Assembly (NCBI GenBank): GCA_002897115.2
Contig: BCIH01000014.1
Location: 324,861 to 388,860, forward strand
DNA length: 64,000 bases
Direction of reading: 5' to 3'
From: Prototheca cutis
Taxonomy: Eukaryota > Chlorophyta > Trebouxiophyceae > Chlorellales > Chlorellaceae
The notes beneath the pieces are model-generated. The model was given only the letters and a program-made list of their open reading frames with translations, did no database searches and was not told where the DNA came from. Of this stretch, positions 42,502 through 54,682 are shown piece after piece. Every line of letters starts with the position of its first letter. Within the stretch, counting starts at the first letter, position 1. The position numbers were made by a program, and so were the translations under genes.

Positions 42502-45500
42502 ATGTCATCGCAGCACCGGGAGCGGCACTCCTCTGGAAATGGAAAGGGCCGGGACAGGACCCCGCTGGGCCCGGGCAGCATGGTGTCCATAGGAGTAACC
42601 AAGGTGAGTTGTGAGGACGACAGAGTGCCGTGCTCTGGGCATTCCCACGCCCCGCAGTGGCGGTGGCACTGGGCTTAAACTCCCTCCTCCCTGCCCCGCT
42701 CGCAGCGAGCCAAGGCGAGCGTCAAGCTGGCCCTGCCCAAGCCCGTGAATCTGCCATCATTAAAGAAGGTGCGCCATGCAATGTCCGTGAGCGAACTCGG
42801 CGCCCACGCCTGGTTATGGCCCCCTTGATGTCCTTAGCCAGAGCAGTGCCTGCCCTGGAACTTCTTGGCATGATGGGCAAAACAGAGCCCCCTGCAATTA
42901 ATTCCTGCACACACATTCCATGGCGTGTGCATAGACACATGCGCAAAAACAGCAACACATCGCCCCGTCTCCCGCGCACCAGGAGCATGCCGGGACCATC
43001 TCTACGGCCCTGGCCGCCCGTGGCCAGGGCTGGGTGGGGGAGGAGGGCAGCCTGCCCGAGGTCGGGGACAGCCAGGCCTCTCTGATTGAGAAGGCCACGT
43101 GGGCGTCGGGCGATGCTCCGCGCATGCCAGAGTCTGGGCCCGCGCCCTGGATCCGCCCCGCCGTGCTCAACCCGGCCGAGTTCCCCAGCCTGGGCGAGGA
43201 GCTGCGGCCGCAGTCGCGCGGGAGCCGTGGCGGTGGCAGCAGTCACGGCGGGGCCCCGAATTACCCGTTGATGGAGGGCAACTGGGATGAAGACGAGCGG
43301 AGCTTTGTGCCGCCAGGCAGGCCGTCGACGGACGACGATGGGAGGCCGCGCTCGCGCGGGCCGCTGGGGCCCCGCGGCGGCCCCGGTCCATACTGGGAAC
43401 GCCCTCTGTCGGCGCAAGGCCCGGCGCCACATTGGAGTGAAGGACCCCGTGGTCCAAGCAGGGACCGCGAGTTTGACCGGCCTTCCCAGGACTGGCGCTG
43501 GTCTGGGGGCCCAGGCGGCGGCCGGGACGCCGCCTGGGCCGGAGCCCCCGGGTGCCACGACTTGGACGATGGTCGCAGCCGCGGGGGTTCCGGGCCACCG
43601 CCGGCCGACTGGACGTCTGAGCAGGACGAGTCCCACAGCTATTCTGCCGGCTGGCGCGGCTTGCCGGGACTCGACAGGGGCCACAGGTCCGACCTGTTCC
43701 CGTCGGTTGTGGCGCCGCCACCACCGCCTCCCCCAGGAGTCCCGCCGCCGTCGACGTCGATGCTGCGGGCCAGTCTGGGCCAGGACAGCGCCGAGCACCA
43801 CGTCGGTGCCTGTGCCGCGGCCCAGACGGGCGAGTTTGCTGGCCCAACCCCTGCCTCTGCAGCACCGCGGGACCCGGAACGGGAGGCGTTTGAGGCGGAG
43901 GTGCAGCGCATGGCGCGGGAGATGAAGGAGGCCGAGGAGCGACGGCAGCGTGGGCTGGGTGGTGGGGCGGAGGCAACCTCAGAGCTTGGTCGGGGGGCTG
44001 TCGTCGGGCCCGTGTCAGACGCCGCCACGAGCACGGGCTGGCGAGGCGTCGGTGCTCACGGACCCCGCCAGGTTGAGGGTGGTCCGGCAGGTGCCGCGGA
44101 AAGTCTGCATCTGGCGCCCGACCCGCATCAGCGCCGAGGCGGCAACGTTGCAAGAGCGCTGCCGTCTACGGGCAGCGTGGTTGAGAACCACCGTGGCGAT
44201 GGTTTCCCGCCGCTGCAGGCGGCAGATGCTCGACCGCCGCCGCTGCAGCGGGGCGATTTCGCTGCCAGTCGGTCCGACGAGCCCGACTGGCGCATGCGGC
44301 GCCCGCAAAGCATGCCGCAGCCCGTGCGCAGGGACGGCCCGCCCGCGTTGCTCCAGCGCAGGAAGCCGTCCGATGAGGCGGCTCCTGTTGCGACAGTGGC
44401 GGTGCAAGCAGTGCCGACACCGGCGGCTCCGGCGGCCACGCTGCGCGAGCGCCAGCAGCTCTACGGTGCGCGCGTATGTGTGTTGGGGGGGGGGGGGGGG
44501 GGATATGTGTGCATATCTGTGACTGAGTGGGCAGGTATGTATACAACTGGTCAAGTATGTATCACAGCCTACACTCCTGCCCAAGCGCAGAGGAGACGCG
44601 GGCCAGCATCGAGCGTGGCGAGCGCCGGGATGAGCCGGCGGTTCCTGGCCGGCGGGAGGGTTCGGTGCCTGCCGTCGGTGACGGTGCTTCCGGTGCGGCG
44701 CCGAGGCCTGCAGAGCCCGAGGCCGGTGCTCAAGCCCCCCAGCCACCGCTGGGTGGCGTTTCACCCGACGGCCCACAGAGAGCGGGCCCACCCCGGGTGC
44801 TCGCGAGACGCGCGGCGCCCCTCGAGGCAGTGCCGGCACCAGAGTCTGGCAAAGATGCTCTCCCCACGGGAGGCACGGTCGCCAAGGAACCCTCAGCGCC
44901 TGCGGCTGTGGAGCCACAGAACGCTGCCGCCGGAACGACCGGCCAGCCCGGCAACGTTGTGTCGGGAGCAGGCAAGGGTGCCGGGCAGACTATCGATGCC
45001 ACAACGAAAGCTACCATCGCCACTGCCGTGGCGCCGGCCGCCAAGTCCACCACCATGGCACGGGGCCCCGGTGGCCGGGGCACTCAATCCATTCGCCCCG
45101 TCCCCGTGCAGCCTCGTGCGGCGCCAAATGTTGTCATCGCGCAGCGTCCGGTGCCGGTTCATCGCGCCCGGGCGGGCCGCGGCGAGGACGGACACGGCGG
45201 TGGAGCCGTGGGGAAAAGGGCCGCTGGTGCAGGTGGCGCTGCCCAAGGGGCCGCAGCCGCGCGTGGCGGGGCTTCCGCTGGCGCTGGGCCGGAGCGCCGT
45301 GCTGCTGCTCCTGCACCGACTGCTGTTGCTGGTCCCACCACACCGACGACTCCAACCTTGCCGCCGTCTCTGGCGACCAGCGGCAAGTCGTGGCGCTCGG
45401 TGCTGAGCGGCATCCCCGACGCGGAACCGGCGCCCCCGCCCGTGCCTGCAGAGACGGCCCAGAACAAGGCCAAGGAGAAGAAGGCGGCGCGGAAAAAGGC

Positions 45501-47958
45501 TGCCGCTGAGGCCAAGAAGGAAGCAGCCAAGGCCGGCGGGGCCACTGCCCCTGCAGCACAGCCCGCGGGCAAAAAGGACAAGTCGGAGCAAGCGGGGCCG
45601 CAGACCTCGGCGGAGACGACGGGGCGCAAGGAGACGGGCAAGGCTGCGAAACGCGCGGCCAAGAAGGCCGCGGAAGCTGCGGCTGGCGGTGGTGGAAAGG
45701 CAGGCAAAGAGGACGCCAAGGCCGAGTGCGCGGCGCCGGCCGCTAAGTCGACCAAGGGGAACCGGGGAGGCAAGGGAGTTGTCGCGGCAGTGGCCGCTGG
45801 CACGGCAACGACAGCGGCGAATGGTTCTACCATTGCCAAGGCTGCGACAACTACGCAGCAGCCGGCACCGCTGGCATCCAAGGATGTTACCGGGCCCGGC
45901 GCGGCCGAGCCTGCGGCTGCTGACACGGCGACGAGCCCGACGTTCACTGTGCCGGCGGCTACGTCGTCGCTGGCGGCCCCCTTTGGGTGGAACTCGCCGC
46001 TGGCCGACGAGATGGCACGTCTACAGATGGTGGCCATGGCTGCGACGGACGAGCCGCTGGACAGCGCCGCGCTGCGCCTGTTGCCGGCGCTGGGCTCCGA
46101 CCTCTTGGGTGGTGGTGGCCCTAGTGGTCCTGGTGGTGCTTCAGAAAAGTCTGCTGCTACTGCTTCCGGCGACGCGACAGGTGCAAACGGCTTGGGAGTG
46201 GCGCAGCTGGGGTCTTCACGCACTTCGGACACCGGTGCCCCAGATCGTGATCAGGTCCCTCCTCGCGATGGCGGCGCTGCCGCTGCCGCCACACTGCCTC
46301 CAGCCGACGGCCTGTTTGGGCCGCTGTCCGGCTCTGGGCTGTTTGCACCGCCTGCGCATGGCGGCGCAGAGTTGTGGGGCCGTGCGGCAGCACCGGGGCC
46401 CGGCGTCCTGCTGGGACTGTACGGCGCGGGGGAAGGTACAGCGCCGGTGGCAGGCGACACAGTCGCCGGTGGGTTTGCAGACCAGCCGGGGGCTCTGGGT
46501 CCCGGGTTTGCAAGGACCGCCGGCCCGACGGCCGTGGCGCCCAGTGCAGCAGTCTCAGCCGCCACCACGAGCCCCGGCCCCAGGCCCACAGCTGCAGCGA
46601 CAGCGGGACACTTTGGCGCAGTCATGGCCGCTTTTGGCGGCAATGCTGTCGGGGTCGCAGACCCGGGCGCGGAGCAGCAGCAGGTGTTGGTGGGTGCGGG
46701 TGCCGAGGGCTGGGCCCCGATGGGCTGGCGTCCTGATTGGAGCAGTCCCCAGGGCCGTGGTGCCAGCCTGGGGCCTCCGCCAGAGGGCCCCCCCAGGTTT
46801 GGCGACGTCGCCGCTGCGGTGGCAGCAATGGCACCACCTGCTATTGCAAATGCGGACCCGGCAGCGGCGCTGCCCGACGACGCATTTGGGGATGCGGGCG
46901 CGCCCGCCGCGCCAAGCCCGGCGTACGGCGGCGGCGGTGGCGCGCATCCGGTGATGCATACCCATGCTGCGCTGCAGGGCGTCCCGCACGTGAGGAGGCC
47001 GGGCGCGGCGCCGTCGGCGGGGTTCCATCCACACGTGGCGCACCATGGCCGGCCGGGCACCGTGCCGCCGTATGGCAGCGGGCTGCTGGGGTACGACGCG
47101 GCTTTCCAGCGGCACACGATGGATCCGCGTGCCACTCCGGGGCCCTACGGTGCCGTGATGTTTGGGCCCGCCGGCTTTACCGGGAATCCCCTGGGGATGC
47201 TGGGTGGTGGTGGCCACGTTCTGAGGCCAGCAGCACCGCTGCCCGCGGCGGCTGTCACGCCCCCGCCGCCCCCGCCCCCGCGCGGCGGCGGTCCTGGTCC
47301 CGCCCACCGCCCCGGCGCCAAGACTGTCGCGGGGCCGGCGGCCGGGGACGAGGCCCGCCAGGCACGTGGCGGCGCCGCTGCATCGGGCGGCGGCTCGGCA
47401 AGGGGTCGTTATGCCACTGGGCGCGGGCAGGGCAAGCCTTACGGTCGCGGCGGCCGGGGCAGCCAAGCCACCCCTCCTGTTACCAAGTACCTACTTTGTT
47501 GTTCGGGAGGGAGGGAATACTATTGTTGTTGTCACTATTGCGGGGTGTTTGGGTAGTCGACGTTCTGTTGTCACGCGCAAGAGACTGTGTGTGCGTGGGG
47601 GGGGGGGGGGGGGGACCGCGCCGCGGCACTGCTGCAAAAGGACACTGGCGTGGTGTCCATGAACCTCTGACTCTGAACCAATAGTAGGAGACCTACCAAC
47701 AAAAAACAAAACCTAAGAGGACATCGCCGCAATGACGTTTGCTATCCCACCACAACTCGCAGGGACGAAGGTGGCGAGGCCCAGGCTCACCGACCGGCTG
47801 CGGCTGGCGCGACAGAGAACAAGGACGACGGGCCAAAGCCGCCCGCTGCCGCGCAGCAACAGCGCTGGCGGGGCAGCAAGGCCGGTCGCGGCAACGGCAA
47901 TGGAAAGGGTCCCGCTGCAGCCACGCAGGCCGTGGCTCAGGACAAGATGGCGTCCTGA
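42502..47958 (+). CDS. BAT2_N/PRRC2 (MOS1-like) large intrinsically disordered protein
   Basis: Related by its N-terminus to animal PRRC2 and plant MODIFIER OF SNC1 1, scaffold proteins linked to translation and RNA regulation. Five exons: 42502-42603, 42706-42768, 42983-44465, 44591-47486, 47763-47958; 1579 residues. The conserved block is ASVKLALPKPVNLPSLKKEH then GQGWVGEEGS and WIRPAVLNPAEFPSLGEEL, ending in the EFPSLG motif. After that come RG/GG- and Pro-rich stretches, an Arg/Glu helix (FEAEVQRMAREMKEAEERRQ), a Lys/Ala-rich helix (KAKEKKAARKKAAAEAKKEA), and C-terminal RGG-type segments (GQGKPYGRGGRGSQ). The family assignment rests on the first 120 residues; the rest is low complexity. 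Confidence 0.75.
44485..44502 (+). repeat. GT(n)-G(n) tract in BAT2_N gene intron 3
   Basis: G run of about seventeen preceded by TGTGTGTT, about 20 bp after the donor at 44466. Confidence 0.85.
47590..47615 (+). repeat. GT(n)-G(n) tract in BAT2_N gene intron 4
   Basis: TGTGTGCGT followed by about seventeen G, within the 276-bp intron 47487-47762. Confidence 0.85.
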
Positions 47959-48597
47959 TGATGCGAAGCACGGCGGATGGGGAAGCATGGGGTGTTGGTG
48001 ACACACACACACATACCCCCCCCCCTTCTACCGCCATGGGAAAAGCCCCTCATGCATATGGGGCAGCCATCGCCAATGTCCAAGGGGCAGAAGCCCCTTT
48101 TAAGAGCCCCGGGCTAGCGACATCATCACCGCCAATCGGGCGCAGGGCAGGCATGCATGAACGAGTGACCGATTCTGATCCAACATTCTTTTGTTGCCCC
48201 TTCTCAACCCCTTTGCTGCGTGCATGGGCCCCTGAAATCCTTTGGCCCCCATTTCAATGTCTCTAGTTGGCCCCAATTGGCTGCTGTCGCTGGGATGTGC
48301 TGCTATGGCACGCCTGGTTCCCCTCTTGCAATGGCCCACAGGCTGGCTCACGCGGCACGGGCCTCATCTGCCGCCTCTTGTCGCGAACGAGCCCCCACCC
48401 TGGAATTCTGGCAAACAACTCCTGATTTGTGGATGAAGCCTGGAATGCATGCGTGCAAGGGGACGAATGCAACACAACACAGCTCGGGCGATGATCACAC
48501 AAAAGGGCGGTGCCAGCGCAAATGGCACCAAGGTTCTGGAAACAGTACGTAGGGTTTTGCCGACGTGGACCGGCACTTGAGCCTTCCAGCTGAACCA
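47959..48597. other. intergenic between convergent genes
   Basis: 639 bp between the BAT2_N gene and the CFAP298-like gene. Contains a CA then C10 tract at about 48001-48027 soon after the stop; otherwise nothing recognised. Confidence 0.4.
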
Positions 48598-49271
48598 TCA
48601 CCGGAGCTGGATGCATGGTGACAAGCCCTGCAAGCTGGCGCGAAGCTGTGTGGGTTCAGCCCAGCCCAGGTGCCCGTACTCGGGCGCGTCTGCTGCCAGA
48701 GCGACTCGTTCTGCCTCCTGGCGTCGGAACTGCCAAGCCATCAGCTGCTTCTCCTCCTCCTCGGTAAAGGCAGGTTCCCGGGGCGGCCGGCCCATGCCGC
48801 CGGGGTGCACCCACACCACAGCCCGTGTCTTCTCGTTGTGGCCTAGCGCTGCAGAGAGTGGCATGTTGCGGTGCAAGGGCTTGCCGGCAAAATAGAGCTG
48901 CAGGCGATGGGCAGGCACGGAACCCTGCCTGGGTCTCTCGGCTGGAATGCCAGGCAGAAGTTCATGTGGAGGGAGTGAAACAGAGGGAATCCCGCCTGCG
49001 TCGTCTGGGCAATCCGCCTGGCCGTGACCATTGTCCTCGGGCTCTCCGTCCTTTCCAAGCCGCCTCACAAGCTGTTGCAGGACTGCCCCTGCAATCTCAC
49101 TCAAGCTGCACTCGTGCTGGAACTCCGCGTGCCCATCGCACTGCATGCATATTCGTATTATTGTTGTTCATGACGTGTTACGATGCATGCCACAGGAAAC
49201 ACCATGGAATACCTGGACAGCCCGGAATGATCACCGCCGTGCCTGCGCACCTTGACCCGAAGCAGGACCAT
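48598..49271 (-). CDS. CFAP298 (C21orf59)-like ciliary protein, short form
   Basis: CFAP298 acts in cytoplasmic assembly of outer dynein arms of cilia. Two exons, 49251-49271 (MVLLRVK) and 48598-49140, give 187 residues, against about 290 in typical members. The start MVLLRVKCDGHAEFQHECSL resembles the family's MVLLHVKRG beginning, and the C-terminus is strongly matched: QLYFAGKPLHRNMPLSAALG, GHNEKTRAVVWVHPGGMG, PPREPAFTEEEEKQLMAWQF, RRQEAERVALAADAPEYGHL. The middle third of the family is missing, by loss or because an exon was not found. Splicing places the cysteine-starting exon directly after VLLRVK, in phase. It implies a ciliated stage or ancestry. Confidence 0.7.
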
Positions 49272-50126
49272 GGCTCCCACCGCAACAGAGATCGCGATGA
49301 TTCGTCGGACAAAAATGTCCACGAACACACTGTTACATTACATGTTAATATCAAAGTTCGGCAGTGCTGTATGAGGTCTGTCGTGCCCAGCGCCATTGAT
49401 CCATTCCGGTCGACTGGGGTTGACTTCGCATCGGTGTAACGGTCCGATCGGCGATCCCCCTACCGTTGGGCACGCCATAGTTAATCCCTACACGGTCCTG
49501 TACTAACTGTAAGCCTTCGCTACGAGGTTACAGTACTGCGCTAGCGATAGGATCATGTAAGAATGCCCACTGGAGGAATGGGACAGGGATGGAGTAATAT
49601 ATAACGGTCGGTGGGCGGTTTGCCTCGAGAACAGGAAGAAAGGTTGACAAGATCAGTTTTGGGGCCCTACAATCGGCCTCCGGAACGAAACACCAATGTT
49701 CAAACATCCCAGGTGGGGTACGATCCCAGAGAACCTGGGGGCGCACCCCACGGAGATCCGCGAGGGTAATCCAGAAAAAAACTGGCCTCACAGCACGCGT
49801 TCAATGGTGCTGTTCCGCTGGCCAAAGCCAGCGGAGTGTCTTGGTGATGAAATCATACAAGGTGGAGCGCCTGGGAGGCAGGGGACATGCAAGGGGTTGC
49901 TGCGCGTGGTGCACCGGAGGGCCTGGAAGGGATTTTCGGGAATCGCTCAAACGTTCCCGTTCCCGAGCCCGCAGCACCTCGCACGAGCCCGCAGCAGTTC
50001 CGCACGGCGCGTGTGCGGCACCCTGGCCCGCTCGGCTTGCACTCGATAACAGATCACATTGTACTTGGAATGCATGCATCCAACCAGTAAAGAAATGCCG
50101 CCTTAGAGTGCCACGCGCTGTCGCCA
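49272..50126. promoter_or_regulatory. intergenic: divergent CFAP298-like / ALG6 promoters
   Basis: 855 bp between divergent genes. No exon recognised. AT-rich word TAATATATAA lies at 49594-49603; a short imperfect hairpin (arms CTGTAAGCC and GGTTACAG) occurs at about 49507-49533. Confidence 0.35.
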
Positions 50127-52467
50127 ATGGTTGATCGCGTCACGCGGCAGCCCCTGGCCAAATGGATGATCTGCCTGGCAGTGCTGGCCAAACTGTGCGT
50201 TGGCCTGGGATCCTACTCAGGTAAGTGAGATATAGAGGATACCTACGCAATGAACCGGGGGGCATCTGGCTCTGGCGTTTTGCTGGGGTCCATCTCCCAG
50301 GATACTGCCACCGGCGCCTGCGGCCTACGCAGGCATGAGCACGCCGCCAAAGTATGGGGACTACGAAGCCCAGAGGCACTGGATGGAGATTACCATCAAC
50401 CTCACCCCTTCCCAATGGTGCTCAAGCATTGGGGTTGGCTTCTGTCGTCTGAAAGGAGATTGTCCCAGCCTGAAATACCCTGACGGAGCCATCATCTGCA
50501 GGCCCTTGTTATGCCATGCGGACCATCTGGCCCTGCTCTGCCTCGCATTGATCAGCACCGAGATTCCCTCCTTGACTGCAGGTATGTCAACTCCACGGAG
50601 AATGACCTGATGTACTGGGGCCTGGACTACCCACCCCTCTCTGGTTACCAGGTGATGGGCGAGACGGGGGGCATGAGATCGAGCTTCTCTCCGGCTGTGG
50701 ACGTCCATCGCTGGCCCTGGCCATGATGGATCCTGCCAGAGTGTGCGTTCACCGAAGCGTGGTCACACCTGCCGCCTCTTACCTGTTCAGCAGCAGCACT
50801 TTGCATGGACCAGCCCCCACCACACAAACTCACCTACAGAGTTGGCTGCATGCCAAGTTCCTGGCCGTGTTTGACCCCAGCAGCGTGGCGCTCATGGCAT
50901 CCAGGGGCCACGAGAGCCCCCTGAGCAAGCTGCTCATGCGTTCAACGGTGGTGCTGTCAGATGCAGTAGTCCTGATCCCGGCCTCCCTCCTGGCCGTGGC
51001 GGCCTTTGCCTCGTTCTCGCCGGAGCTGGAGCTGGCGGTGCACCTCCTGCTCTGCCCGGCGCTCCTTCTCATCGATCACGGCCATTTTCAGTTCAACGGC
51101 ATCAACCTAGGCCTCGTGGTGAGATGGAGAAGGAGGTTGGGCTGCAGGGCCGCTGGAACAGGGATGTGGTATCAACCTCGAGACACCTGCAGGGATGTAT
51201 GGTCGTGAAAGAGGTCGCTCCGACAGCGGCAGTCGATGCTCGGTGCTCTTCGAAAGCGGCAAATCACGGCGCCTCTCCAGATGCGACTTGACAGGCAAGG
51301 GCATCTGCGCCACATCGACCGCCAGGGTCGGGTTTGAATGATTCCCCCATTCCCAGACCCCGAATCCTCATTCCACCCCTCCGCGTAGGCACTAGCTGCT
51401 GCAGCGACTGTGCATGGTCGGCCCGTCATGGGAGCGGTCTGCTATTCGTTGGCCCTCAACCATAAGCAGATGACGCTCTACTTTGCACCTGCTTTCTTCA
51501 CGCACATGCTGGGACTGTGTCTCCAATGCAGGCCCTTTGTGCGCAAGGTTTGTGTAATTTTTTGGGTCTTGTCAGGGGGTAGCTTTCGTTGGGGAGCTAT
51601 TGCAACAGATGACCGAGCTGTTCTGCTTTGCGAACGGATCCCCACGCTGCCACCCACACCCACCCGCTCTCACAGTTGGGTCTGTTCGCGGCGCTGGGTG
51701 CGGCAGTGATCGCTACTTTTTCAATTCTGTGGCTACCCGTCATCCGGCCCCCTTCCAGCCTCACGGCGGTGCTGAACCGGGTGTTCCCGACGCAACGAGG
51801 TTTGTTTGAAGATTACGTGGCCAACATCTGGTGTGTGAGCTCGCTGGCGATCAAGTGGCGCCGCCTGCTGGGCCAGGGCCAACTGCTGGCGCTGTGTGCG
51901 CTGTGCACGCTGTGCGCACTGGTGCCTGCGGTCGCCACGCAGCTCGTCCGGCCCACGCGCCGCGGCCTGGTGCTCGCGCTGGCAAACAGCTCGTTGGCCT
52001 TCTTTCTTTTTGGATACCAGGTCCACGAAAAATCCGTGCTCTTGCCGTTGCTGCCGCTGTGCCTGCTGGGCGGCGGGGTTGCCGATCTTGCCCAGTACGT
52101 CGCCGTGTTTAGTATGCTACCCTTGCTCCGCAAGGATGGTCTGGGCTTTGCAACTTTTGGTGGGCTGGTACTCTATGCGTGTGCACGGCGCTTGGCGTTG
52201 GATTGCAGTCATGACAGGAGCCGCAATCCACCGACCAAAAAAGCGAAGAGCGACAGCTGGCAGCGGGCCAAGCTTGTTTTCCTCGTGGGCGCTGCAATTT
52301 TAACGGCTGGATTCACCACATTCCCTCCCCCCCCGCGGTACCCCTTTCTCGAGGATGCAGCCTGCATGGCCTGGAGTCTGATCGCCCTGCTGGGCATTTT
52401 CGTCGCCACCAATGCGCAACAGTGGGCAGAATTCCGCTCGGCTGCCGAGGACAAGAAAGTCATGTAA
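50127..52467 (+). CDS. ALG6: dolichyl-P-Glc:Man9GlcNAc2-PP-dolichol alpha-1,3-glucosyltransferase (ALG6)
   Basis: ER GT-C enzyme adding the first glucose to the lipid-linked N-glycan precursor. Six exons: 50127-50220, 50333-50417, 50582-50651, 50840-51118, 51389-51547, 51676-52467; 492 residues. Diagnostic sequence: [40 protein letters not shown] (the LDYPPLT-type motif), [53 protein letters not shown] and [19 protein letters not shown]. These separate ALG6 from ALG8 mainly by the [10 protein letters not shown] and FEDYVANFWC forms. Around eleven hydrophobic helices. The C-terminus ends DKKVM. Its stop lies 246 bp from the stop of the converging AGTRAP-like gene. Confidence 0.93.
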
Positions 52468-52713
52468 ACGAATCTGGAGGAGCTGGGTTCCAGGCCTATC
52501 AGTGGAGGATGGGGCCCAAGCCACCCAGGCAGGCAGGCCAAACAAGGAACAATGGTCACACCAAGGACACGGCCGGGGACTGTCCCGGGCAGGCCCGACA
52601 GTCATTCGTCTCCCCCACACACGCGCTTTCCAACTGGGACCGAACGAATTCATGCTGTCGCAGCAGTGCTGGGGAAGGGGATACGCCATCGCAGCAACAA
52701 GAACAAGCTTGTA

Positions 52714-53616
52714 TCAGAGCAGGGCCTCGCCTGCCGTTCCCTGACTCGGCTTGGGTAGTCGGCCCATCGAGGGTGCCGCCGTGGACGCGCCCGCCCCTTG
52801 CTGCTCCGCGCCTGGGCTGCCTGCCGACGATTGGTACCCAAACCCGGCTGTGGGCAGGGCCGTGCCATTGACCAGCGTAGAGGGGGGCGGTGGGTGGAAA
52901 GGATCGCCACCTGTGCCGTTTGCTCGGCCGCCAAATGGCTGGTACTCGGCCGTGCTCATGACGCCTGGCAATCATTGTTGTTGTTATTTGGAAGGGAGGG
53001 CATTGACATCGCCCATCTTAATCGAATTCACAGGGCATCCTCCCGATGCATGCCTGGCAACCCCAAACACACACACACCCCCTCCCCCCNCCCCCACCCA
53101 CATACACACAGACAAACACACACACAGACGTATACACACTCTCTCACGAACCTGATGTTGCTTGCAGCCACTGGAACGCATACAGCAGCGATGCTGCCTT
53201 CACCGCGAGCTGGCACAGTGCCATGAACCACGCCAGGCGGCCATGCTTGTCACCCAGCAACCAAAACATGTCCGCGAGGATGTATGCCGGGGCAACCACC
53301 TGTGCAGTTTTTCCAGGGCAGCCAATATAGATATGTGATATGATGAGGAAGAATGGCAATGTTTCCCTGAACGCTGGGCCAAAACATGAAAAGGGGGCCA
53401 GCTCCATTCCCAGGAGAGAGGAACCAAAGCCCCACCCACCAGGAAGATGGAGAGCAGTTCTCTCTGTGTCCACAACACGGCCACCAGGCCCACACCGGCC
53501 ACTGCCGCAGCAGAATCGCTCAGGAACGCGCTGAGTCCCAGTTGAATCACTAGAAGCCACTTGAGTTTCTCCCCAGGCGTGTCAAAGTCCAGCTGCAAGT
53601 CCAGGACCGACGCCAT
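52714..53616 (-). CDS. small multi-pass membrane protein, AGTRAP-like
   Basis: Three exons, 53440-53616, 53152-53299 and 52714-52964; 191 residues. Four hydrophobic stretches are visible: KLKWLLVIQLGLSAFLSD, AAAVAGVGLVAVLW, VVAPAYILADMFWLL and LAWFMALCQLAVKAASLLYA. A Pro/Gly-rich cytosolic tail starts STAEYQPFGG and includes DPFHPPPPSTL. The layout (four helices, then YQ...DPF in a short tail) resembles type-1 angiotensin II receptor-associated protein (AGTRAP), but identity is low and I offer it as a suggestion only. The second intron is full of GT/G repeats and contains one N at 53090. Confidence 0.55.
53070..53141 (-). repeat. GT(n)/G(n) compound tract in AGTRAP-like intron 2
   Basis: CA/C-rich on the plus strand, i.e. 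GT then G on the sense strand, starting about 10 bp after the donor at 53151 and interrupted by one ambiguous base at 53090. Confidence 0.85.
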
Positions 53617-53792
53617 CGTGGACGACTGGCCTTTCCCTGGAGCTCGGGGCCTGCACGACCAAGCCCAAAGTCGTCGATTGAATGGTAATGACGAAAGGAT
53701 GACGATGTTGACTCTCGATGGAAGTTCGAATGGTGAAAAGGCGGCTTGTATTCTGTTCGGAAGCTGATATACGTGTTGCGGGGAAGGGCTCT

Positions 53793-54414
53793 TCCGTGCA
53801 GGGCCAAAATAATGCAACTAGCTCAGCCAGCAACAGCGTCACATAACCCCGGCGTTACTGGGCATCACTGATGGCTGTGAATTGTCACCCCCCACAGGGC
53901 AATAGGAAGGTGGACCACCTCAATGATGGACCACCTCCAGGCCTGCTTTCCCTTTCCGGGGAAGAGAAGGAGCCCCGGGGTTCCCACCCCCAGTTGGGAA
54001 GGCTGTAACCCCCCAGGATGGATGGATGTATGTTCATCAGCACCGCACTTTTGGGCGCTGGAAGCGCAGAGGCCGCTGGCCGGTCTTCCACAGAGTCTGC
54101 ACAATGTGCCTCATGTTCAGACACGCCATCGAGCCTCTGTTCCAGAGACGATGCTCGCCTTTCGGGGGCCGGCACTCCTTGTTGGTGCAGCGCAGCAGCC
54201 CGTGGCGCACCACCTCGGGCGTCTGCTCCCTGCGGCAGGGGCGTGGGCTGGGACCGACCTGTCCTGCTGCCAAGAAGGAACCCAACCCATTCTCTGAGCG
54301 ACGCGGCCAGGGAATGCGGTGAAACAGGCATTTTGTTTGGGAGACATGCCCCTGCTGTGCAGGTGGGAGTCGACGAATCTCGAGAAGGTTTCATCATTTT
54401 CTGCCGTTAATGTA
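53793..54414 (-). mobile_element. dispersed repeat copy 3 with Fanzor/TnpB-like C-terminal relic
   Basis: Third copy, between the AGTRAP-like gene start and the ETF alpha stop. Same minus-strand order as the others: conserved lead (54290-54414), zinc-ribbon frame (54037-54285), tail to 53793. The hairpin block (about 53936-53980) is shorter and slightly degenerate. Its edges coincide with copy 2: CCGTGCAGGGC on one side and TTCTGCCG-TAATGTA on the other. Confidence 0.7.
54037..54285 (-). pseudogene. Fanzor/OrfB zinc-ribbon fragment, open frame with key residue changes (copy 3)
   Basis: An 82-codon minus-strand frame reads PRPCRREQTPEVVRHGLLRC, CTNKECRPPKGEHRLWNRG, SMACLNMRHIVQTLWKTGQR. The first ribbon cysteine of copies 1 and 2 (VVC) is Arg, and the WNRD aspartate is Gly, so both zinc binding and the RuvC acid would be lost. 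It confirms the family pattern while showing decay. Confidence 0.6.
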
Positions 54415-54682
54415 GATCGCATCGCGGTGCGAGTGTGGGGCACCCTTGCGTTGAAAGAGGGCTGTCTCATACCCCCTCTCTCCACACTGCACTGCTGTGC
54501 CCAAATCTCCGGACTTCATGTTACACTGTTCAGGGAGTCCACGGCCGGTTCGAGTTTGTCAAAATTTTGGCTGCTGTGTTGCCGAGTCGGTTCGCCAACG
54601 ACCACCTCATCTGGGTGTTGAACTTGGTTCTCCCTAGAGGGAGGTCCCCGCACGATAGCAAGCTTGGTCACACCTTGATGGC
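54415..54682. other. ETF alpha 3' flank
   Basis: 268 bp between repeat copy 3 and the ETF alpha stop; nothing recognised. Confidence 0.3.

Noticed and set aside
49507..49533. Imperfect hairpin as a terminator or RNA element
   Set aside because: Short arms with a mismatch in a eukaryotic intergenic region; nothing ties it to a transcript.
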